Positions 59,773 to 64,000 of a DNA stretch of 64,000 nucleotides are shown piece after piece; within the stretch, counting starts at the first letter, position 1; the number at the start of each line of letters is the position of its first letter. The position numbers were made by a program, and so were the translations under genes. The DNA is from Iamia sp038233075 (lineage in GTDB: Bacteria; Actinomycetota; Acidimicrobiia; Acidimicrobiales; Iamiaceae). The notes beneath the pieces are model-generated. The model worked only from the letters and a program-made list of their open reading frames with translations, was not told the DNA's origin and made no database searches. The DNA lies in contig JBBSMQ010000010.1 in the NCBI GenBank assembly GCA_038233075.1, positions 1-64,000 of the forward strand, given 5' to 3'.

Positions 59773-60561
59773 ATGGCACGACTGCTGGTGATCGGTGGCG
59801 GACGGATGGGCGAGGCCCTCGTCGGCGGGCTGGTGACGTCGGGCTGGGGGCGAGCCGAGGAGATCACGGTGGTCGAGGTCGACCCGGCGCGCCGGGACGA
59901 GCTGGCCGCCGCCCACCCCGGGCTCGTCGTCGGGGCCGACCTGGTCCCGGCCGACGGGGTGCTGGTGGCGGTGAAGCCCGGTGACGTCCCGGACGCGGCC
60001 GCCGCCGCCGGGGAGGCGGGCGTCGAACGGTTGCTGTCGGTGGCGGCGGGGGTCACCACCACGACGTTGGAGGCCGCCCTGCCCCCGGGCACGCCGGTGG
60101 TGCGAGCCATGCCCAACACACCCGCGCTGGTCGGTGCCGGGGCGTCGGCCATCGCCGCCGGGGCCTCCGCCGGGGCCGACGACCTGGACTGGGCCGCCGG
60201 GATCCTGGGCTCGGTGGGCACCGTGGTCCGGGTCCCCGAGGCTCAGCTCGACGTCGTCACCGGCCTGTCAGGGTCGGGTCCCGCCTACGTGTTCCTGCTG
60301 GCCGAGGCCCTCATCGACGCCGGGGTGCGGAACGGCCTCCCCCATCCCGCCAGCCACGCCCTGGCCGTGCAGACCCTGCGGGGCGCGGCGGCGCTGCTGA
60401 CCGAGACCGGAGAGGACCCGGCGACGTTGCGTGCGCAGGTCACCTCGCCGGGCGGCACCACCGCGGCCGGCCTCCGCGCCCTCGAGTCCGCCGGCGTGCG
60501 GGCCGCCGTCCTCGATGCGGTGACCGCCGCCACCGAGCGGGCCCGCGAGCTCGGCGCCTGA
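59773..60561 (+). CDS. proC: Pyrroline-5-carboxylate reductase
   Basis: A 262-aa enzyme for the last step of proline synthesis, reducing pyrroline-5-carboxylate with NAD(P)H. LLVIGGGRMGEALVGGL is the dinucleotide-binding start, VRAMPNTPALVGAG the conserved centre, and VTGLSGSGPAYVFLLAEALIDAG with TSPGGTTAAGLRALE the family signature. ATG at 59773. A SAM-hydrolase gene follows 39 bases later on the same strand, possibly in one transcript. Confidence 0.95.
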   Translation: MARLLVIGGGRMGEALVGGLVTSGWGRAEEITVVEVDPARRDELAAAHPGLVVGADLVPADGVLVAVKPGDVPDAAAAAGEAGVERLLSVAAGVTTTTLEAALPPGTPVVRAMPNTPALVGAGASAIAAGASAGADDLDWAAGILGSVGTVVRVPEAQLDVVTGLSGSGPAYVFLLAEALIDAGVRNGLPHPASHALAVQTLRGAAALLTETGEDPATLRAQVTSPGGTTAAGLRALESAGVRAAVLDAVTAATERARELGA

Positions 60562-60600
60562 CCCCCGTTGGGAGGGGCGAGCGGTACCGTGCGGCCAGCC

Positions 60601-61470
60601 ATGGCCGCGCTGCGCTACGACACCGTCTCCTTCCTGTCCGACTACGGGCGTGTCGACGAGTTCGTCGGCGTGGTCCACTCGGTCATCCGCACCCTGGCCC
60701 CGCAGGTCGGGGTGGTCGACCTCACCCACGACATCCCCGCCCACGATGTGCGCGCCGGGGGCCTGGCCCTGGCCCGCAGCGTCCAGTACCTGGCCCCGGG
60801 CGTCGTCCTCGCCGTGGTCGACCCCGGTGTGGGCACCACCCGCCGGGCCGTGGCCGTCGAGGTCGGCGAGGGCGAGGCGGTGCTGGTGGGACCGGACAAC
60901 GGGGTGCTGGCCCCCGCCGTCGCCCTCGTCGGCGGCGCGACCCGGGCCGTGGAGCTGACCTCGCCCGCCTTCCAGCTGGAGAGCCCGGGCGCGACCTTCG
61001 ACGGCCGGGACGTCTTCGCCCCTGCGGCGGCGCACCTCTGTGCCGGTGTGGCGCTCGGTGACCTGGGTCCCGACGTCGACCCCGCCGGGCTGCGTCCCGG
61101 TGTGCTGCCCCTTCCGCAGCTCGAGGACGACGGGCTCGGCGCCGAGGTCCTGTGGGTCGATCACTTCGGCAACGTCCAGCTCAACCTCGGCCCCGACGAC
61201 CTGGTCGCCCTGGGCGCCACCGACAGGGTGGCGGTGCGCATCGAGGGACGCACCCGCAGCGCCCGTCGGGTGCGGGCCTTCGCCGACCTGACGGCGGGCG
61301 AGCTGGGGCTGGTGATCGACAGCTGCGGCCTGGTCGCCCTGGTGCTCGACCAGCGCTCGGCCGCCGCCGAGCTGGGCGTGGGCCCGAGCCACGCCGTGAC
61401 CCTGTCCACCCTCGACGACGACCGTCCCGCCGGGGCCAACAGCCCGGTCGAGCTGCGCCCCAAGGCCTGA
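60601..61470 (+). CDS. DUF62-type SAM hydrolase (S-adenosylmethionine hydroxide adenosyltransferase)
   Basis: A 289-aa protein of the SAM hydroxide adenosyltransferase/chlorinase family, which splits SAM into adenosine and methionine with water as the attacking group. VSFLSDYGRVDEFVGVVH, VDLTHDIPAHDVRAG, VVDPGVGTTRRAVAVE and VGPDNGVLAPA carry the Asp-Arg-His set and binding site. The C-terminal domain ends VLWVDHFGNVQLNL. The halogenase-specific loop is absent. Start ATG 60601. Confidence 0.9.
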   Translation: MAALRYDTVSFLSDYGRVDEFVGVVHSVIRTLAPQVGVVDLTHDIPAHDVRAGGLALARSVQYLAPGVVLAVVDPGVGTTRRAVAVEVGEGEAVLVGPDNGVLAPAVALVGGATRAVELTSPAFQLESPGATFDGRDVFAPAAAHLCAGVALGDLGPDVDPAGLRPGVLPLPQLEDDGLGAEVLWVDHFGNVQLNLGPDDLVALGATDRVAVRIEGRTRSARRVRAFADLTAGELGLVIDSCGLVALVLDQRSAAAELGVGPSHAVTLSTLDDDRPAGANSPVELRPKA

Positions 61471-61498
61471 GCCCGGACCCTGCGCGGGGTGGCCTCGC

Positions 61499-61592
61499 CC
61501 GACGTGGTGCGGGGTTCGGGGGTCGGGGCACCGGGTGTGCCTGCCGCCTCGGGGCGACGCCGACGTGGTGTGGGGTTCGGGGTCGGGGCGAT
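61499..61592. repeat. Imperfect 61-bp tandem repeat
   Basis: GACGTGGTGCGGGGTTCGG then GGTCGGGGC starts at 61501 and recurs at 61562 with one base deleted. Not of the 71-bp period and with weaker palindromes. It lies between the SAM hydrolase and a small membrane peptide. Confidence 0.5.
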
Positions 61593-61663
61593 TGGTCCGC
61601 CCGCCAGCCGGGGTGGGCGGCCGGGCCTGGGCGGCTCGTGGTCCTCATCTAGGCTCGGCCGCC

Positions 61664-61753
61664 GTGCGCCCCGGAACCACCATCGTCCTGGCCGTGCTGC
61701 TGGTGCTCATCATGGGTGCGGCCGTGATCCAGCTGTTCTTCCTAGCCCGATAG
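61664..61753 (+). CDS. Possible 29-aa single-helix membrane peptide
   Basis: GTG at 61664 starts VRPGTTIVLAVLLVLIMGA and then AVIQLFFLAR, a positively charged start, one membrane helix and a charged end. It sits alone between two plus-strand genes. Similar tiny peptides appear, from memory, in related actinobacteria. No confirmed function or homologue could be checked. Confidence 0.4.
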   Translation: MRPGTTIVLAVLLVLIMGAAVIQLFFLAR

Positions 61754-61865
61754 CCCGTGGCGCCCGCGTGCGGGCCGCGGCCCGAGGGCCGGGCGAGATC
61801 CCGTCGGCTCGCCCCTTCCCGCCCTCCCCGTGACCTGGGGCTCCGCTCTGTGGTCGAATGGCCCC

Positions 61866-63374
61866 GTGAACCTGGCGAGCATCCTCGACCCGCACCCCGA
61901 CGACTGCCTGGCGCTGATCAGCCGCGGCCGCACCACCAGCTACGGCACCCTCCGGGACCAGTCCGCCCGGCTGGCCGGGGGACTGGCCGGCCTGGGTGTC
62001 GAGCCCGGCGACCGGGTCGGCATCGTCTGCGCCAACAACTGGTACTTCGTGGTCTCGTACTTCGCGGTGCTGCGGGCCGGCGCCATCGCCGTCCCCCTGA
62101 ACCCCTTGACGCCGCCCCGGGGCCTGCAGAGCCAGCTGGCCGAGGTGGGCGCCCGCGCCGTGGTCGTCGGACCCTCGGGCCAGAGCGCCATCGCCGGGGT
62201 CGACCGGTCGGCCCTGCCCCAGCTCGAGCACGTCCTCGCCACCGGCGAGAACCCGGACGAGGGCCTGGTGGCCCTCGATGACGCCATGGCCGCCGAACCC
62301 CTCGACGCCGTGGAGCGGACCGACGAGGACACCGCGGTGCTGATGTTCACCAGCGGCACCGCCGGCTCACCGCGGGCCGCGATCCTGAGCCACGGGAACC
62401 TGCGGGCCAACATCGACCAGGTGCTCGGGGTGCGCGAGGCCCAGCGGGTCGAGGAGGACGTCAGCCTGTGCGTGCTGCCCCTGTTCCACATCATGGGCCT
62501 CAACGCCATCCTCGGGCTGGCCCTCCGCGCCGGCTCGACGGTGCTGCTCATGGAGCGGTTCGACCCCCAGTCGGCGGCCGAGGCGGTCGCCAAGCACGGC
62601 GTCACCGTGATCGCCGGCGCGCCGGCCATGTGGGGTGCGTGGGCCTCGCTCCCCGGGCTACTTCCGGGGACCTTCGCCGACGTCCGCCTGGCCACCTCCG
62701 GCGCCGCCGCCCTCACCTCCGAGGTCGTCGATCGCATGCGCGACCGGTTCGGTGTGTCGCTGACCGAGGGCTACGGGCTGACCGAGGCCTCGCCGGTCGT
62801 GACCTCCTCGCTCGGGATGGACCATCGCGTCGGATCGATCGGCGCACCGCTCGACGGGGTGGAGGTCCGCCTCGTCGATCCCGAGGGCGACGACGTCCTG
62901 GTCGGCGACGAGGGCGAGATCTGGGTCCGGGGCGACAACGTGTTCGGGGGCTACTGGGGCGACCCTCCGGGTGAGTGCCACGCCCTCACCGACGACGGCT
63001 GGCTCCGCACCGGCGACGTCGGCGTGGTCGATGACGACGGTTACCTCTTCCTCGTCGACCGGGCCAAGGACCTGATCATCGTGTCGGGCTTCAACGTCTT
63101 CCCGGCCGAGGTCGAGGGGGTGGTCCTCGAGCACCCGTCCGTCGAGGACTGCGCCGTGGTCGGCGTCGCCCACCCGTTCTCGGGCGAAGCGGTCAAGGCC
63201 TTCGTGGTCGTCGCCGAGGGGCGCTCGATCGAGGAGGACGAGGTCATCGACTTCTGTGCCGCCCGCCTGGCTCGGTACAAGTGCCCCGAGAAGGTGCTCT
63301 TCGTCGACGAGGTGCCCCACGGCCTCGGTGGCAAGGTGCTCAAGCGCGAGCTGCGCGACCCGCTGGCCAGCTGA
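61866..63374 (+). CDS. Acyl-CoA synthetase (AMP-dependent ligase)
   Basis: A 502-aa ANL-family ligase activating an organic acid with ATP, then CoA. LMFTSGTAGSPRAAILSH is the P-loop-like A3 motif, with Arg in place of the usual Lys. GYGLTEASPV, GWLRTGDVGVVDDDGYLFLVDRAKDLI and the catalytic lysine in GKVLKRELR follow. The acid is unknown; medium/long-chain fatty acids are typical. GTG at 61866 opens the conserved N-terminus; an upstream ATG at 61830 would add 12 residues. The rex gene lies downstream. Confidence 0.92.
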   Translation: MNLASILDPHPDDCLALISRGRTTSYGTLRDQSARLAGGLAGLGVEPGDRVGIVCANNWYFVVSYFAVLRAGAIAVPLNPLTPPRGLQSQLAEVGARAVVVGPSGQSAIAGVDRSALPQLEHVLATGENPDEGLVALDDAMAAEPLDAVERTDEDTAVLMFTSGTAGSPRAAILSHGNLRANIDQVLGVREAQRVEEDVSLCVLPLFHIMGLNAILGLALRAGSTVLLMERFDPQSAAEAVAKHGVTVIAGAPAMWGAWASLPGLLPGTFADVRLATSGAAALTSEVVDRMRDRFGVSLTEGYGLTEASPVVTSSLGMDHRVGSIGAPLDGVEVRLVDPEGDDVLVGDEGEIWVRGDNVFGGYWGDPPGECHALTDDGWLRTGDVGVVDDDGYLFLVDRAKDLIIVSGFNVFPAEVEGVVLEHPSVEDCAVVGVAHPFSGEAVKAFVVVAEGRSIEEDEVIDFCAARLARYKCPEKVLFVDEVPHGLGGKVLKRELRDPLAS

Positions 63375-63413
63375 CGAGCGGGCCCGATACGGAGAGCGAA
63401 GCCGCGCCGGTCC

Positions 63414-63437
63414 GCTTGTGAACACATGCACGTGAAC
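63414..63437 (+). promoter_or_regulatory. Possible Rex operator
   Basis: CTTGTGAACACATGCACGTGAA carries TTGTGAA, a half of the Rex box (TTGTGAA...TTCACAA), with TGTG-AA-CACA as a short palindrome, 16-36 bases before the rex start. Rex genes are often self-regulated. The second half-site is poor. Confidence 0.35.
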
Positions 63438-63452
63438 GGGTAGGGTCGAGCC

Positions 63453-64000
63453 GTGGCCGAGCGCAGCCAACGGATCCCGGAGGCCACCGTGGCCCGGCTG
63501 CCCGTCTACCTGCGGGCCCTCGTCGAGGAGTCCGAGGCCAAGGCCTCGACCATCTCCTCGGAGCGCCTGGCCGAGCTGGCCGGCGTGAACGCGGCCAAGG
63601 TCCGCAAGGACCTGTCCTACCTGGGGTCCTACGGCACCCGCGGCGTCGGCTACGACGTCGAGTACCTGATGTTCCAGATGAGCCGCGAGCTCGGCCTCAC
63701 CCACGACTGGCCGGTCGTGGTGGTGGGGGCCGGGAACCTGGGCCAGGCGTTGGCCAACTACGGCGGGTTCCGCGACCGGGGGTTCCCCATCGCCGCCCTG
63801 GTCGACGCCGATGCCGACAAGGTCGGCGACCTGGTCCACGGCGTCGAGGTGCGCGGCCTCGACGAGCTGCCGACCCTGATCTCTGACCTGGGTCACGTCA
63901 TCGGGGTCATCGCGACCCCTGCCCACGCCGCCCAGGAGGTGGCCGACCGCCTGGCCGAGGCCGGCGTGACCTCGATCCTCAACTTCGCCCCCGCCGTCAT
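63453..64000 (+). CDS. rex: Rex redox-sensing repressor, N-terminal part (runs off the window edge)
   Basis: The first 182 codons of an NADH/NAD+-sensing repressor. The winged helix reads RLPVYLRALVEESEAKASTISSERLAELAG and NAAKVRKDLSYLGSYGTRGVGYDV, which recognises DNA. The Rossmann domain starts VVVVGAGNLGQALANYGGF. It normally represses fermentation and respiratory genes when NADH is low. Start GTG at 63453 (AERSQRIPEA). The end is outside the window. Confidence 0.95.
   Translation, partial: MAERSQRIPEATVARLPVYLRALVEESEAKASTISSERLAELAGVNAAKVRKDLSYLGSYGTRGVGYDVEYLMFQMSRELGLTHDWPVVVVGAGNLGQALANYGGFRDRGFPIAALVDADADKVGDLVHGVEVRGLDELPTLISDLGHVIGVIATPAHAAQEVADRLAEAGVTSILNFAPAV

Noticed and set aside
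61499..61592. Tandem repeat as another 71-bp pair
   Set aside because: The period is 61 and the arms are not palindromic.

Overview
The window is very GC-rich, densely coded DNA with GTG and TTG starts, GTGA/ATGA stop-start overlaps, actinobacterial families (MshA for mycothiol, Rex, DUF5709, a BTAD/NB-ARC regulator) and an ethylmalonyl-CoA-mutase-type enzyme. This points to a high-GC actinobacterium, most likely of the Acidimicrobiia (Iamia/Ilumatobacter-like). The placement is inferred from gene content only. No rRNA, CRISPR array or prophage was seen. There is one tRNA, tRNA-Lys(TTT).

Layout. 1-7.7 kb: a catalase/Fur pair with its operator, RecQ, a methyltransferase and AI-2E-type transporter, two decayed transporters and glutamate dehydrogenase. 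7.9-12.7 kb: HrpB helicase, a TlpA-like thioredoxin and a methyltransferase. 12.9-19.5 kb: a B12-linked block with MeaB, a B12-dependent acyl-CoA mutase, a class III cyclase and a BtuF-like protein. 19.7-24.9 kb: SDR, TrmH-type methyltransferase, flippase-like protein, and a membrane protein coupled to a secreted trypsin-like lipoprotein. 24.9-35 kb: the accessory part, with gene remnants, a GH3 glucosidase, tRNA-Lys, two broken insertion sequences, a DUF2182 gene and a truncated AfsR-like regulator. 35-48 kb: CDF transporter, SGNH hydrolase, phosphoribosyltransferase, phosphotriesterase homologue, two-component system, metal and amino-acid ABC transport genes. 48-64 kb: a RES/Xre toxin-antitoxin pair beside a D,D-carboxypeptidase, a MoaD/CdsA-like fusion, MshA, a cupredoxin, a DUF1996/beta-helix pair, ProC, a SAM hydrolase, an acyl-CoA ligase and the start of rex.

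The most unusual content is between the genes. Five separate loci (14052, 25400, 35981, 36983, 54784) each hold two tandem copies of a hairpin-forming sequence. The sequences differ from locus to locus, yet the two copies always start exactly 71 bp apart. A second family (37870-37982, 48167-48324, 59462-59673) begins on a stop codon and has imperfect inverted ends built on GGATAGG/CCTATCC. Two of its members align along both halves. Both look like small structured repeats, or terminator-like elements, spread through this genome.

How the genes work together: MeaB and the mutase form a B12 enzyme-plus-chaperone pair. The 45.6-48.2 kb genes form a complete polar amino-acid ABC importer. The histidine kinase and response regulator are translationally coupled. 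The RES toxin and short Xre/MbcA-type antitoxin form a TA module. The 28.9-34.6 kb interval records insertion, deletion and decay.
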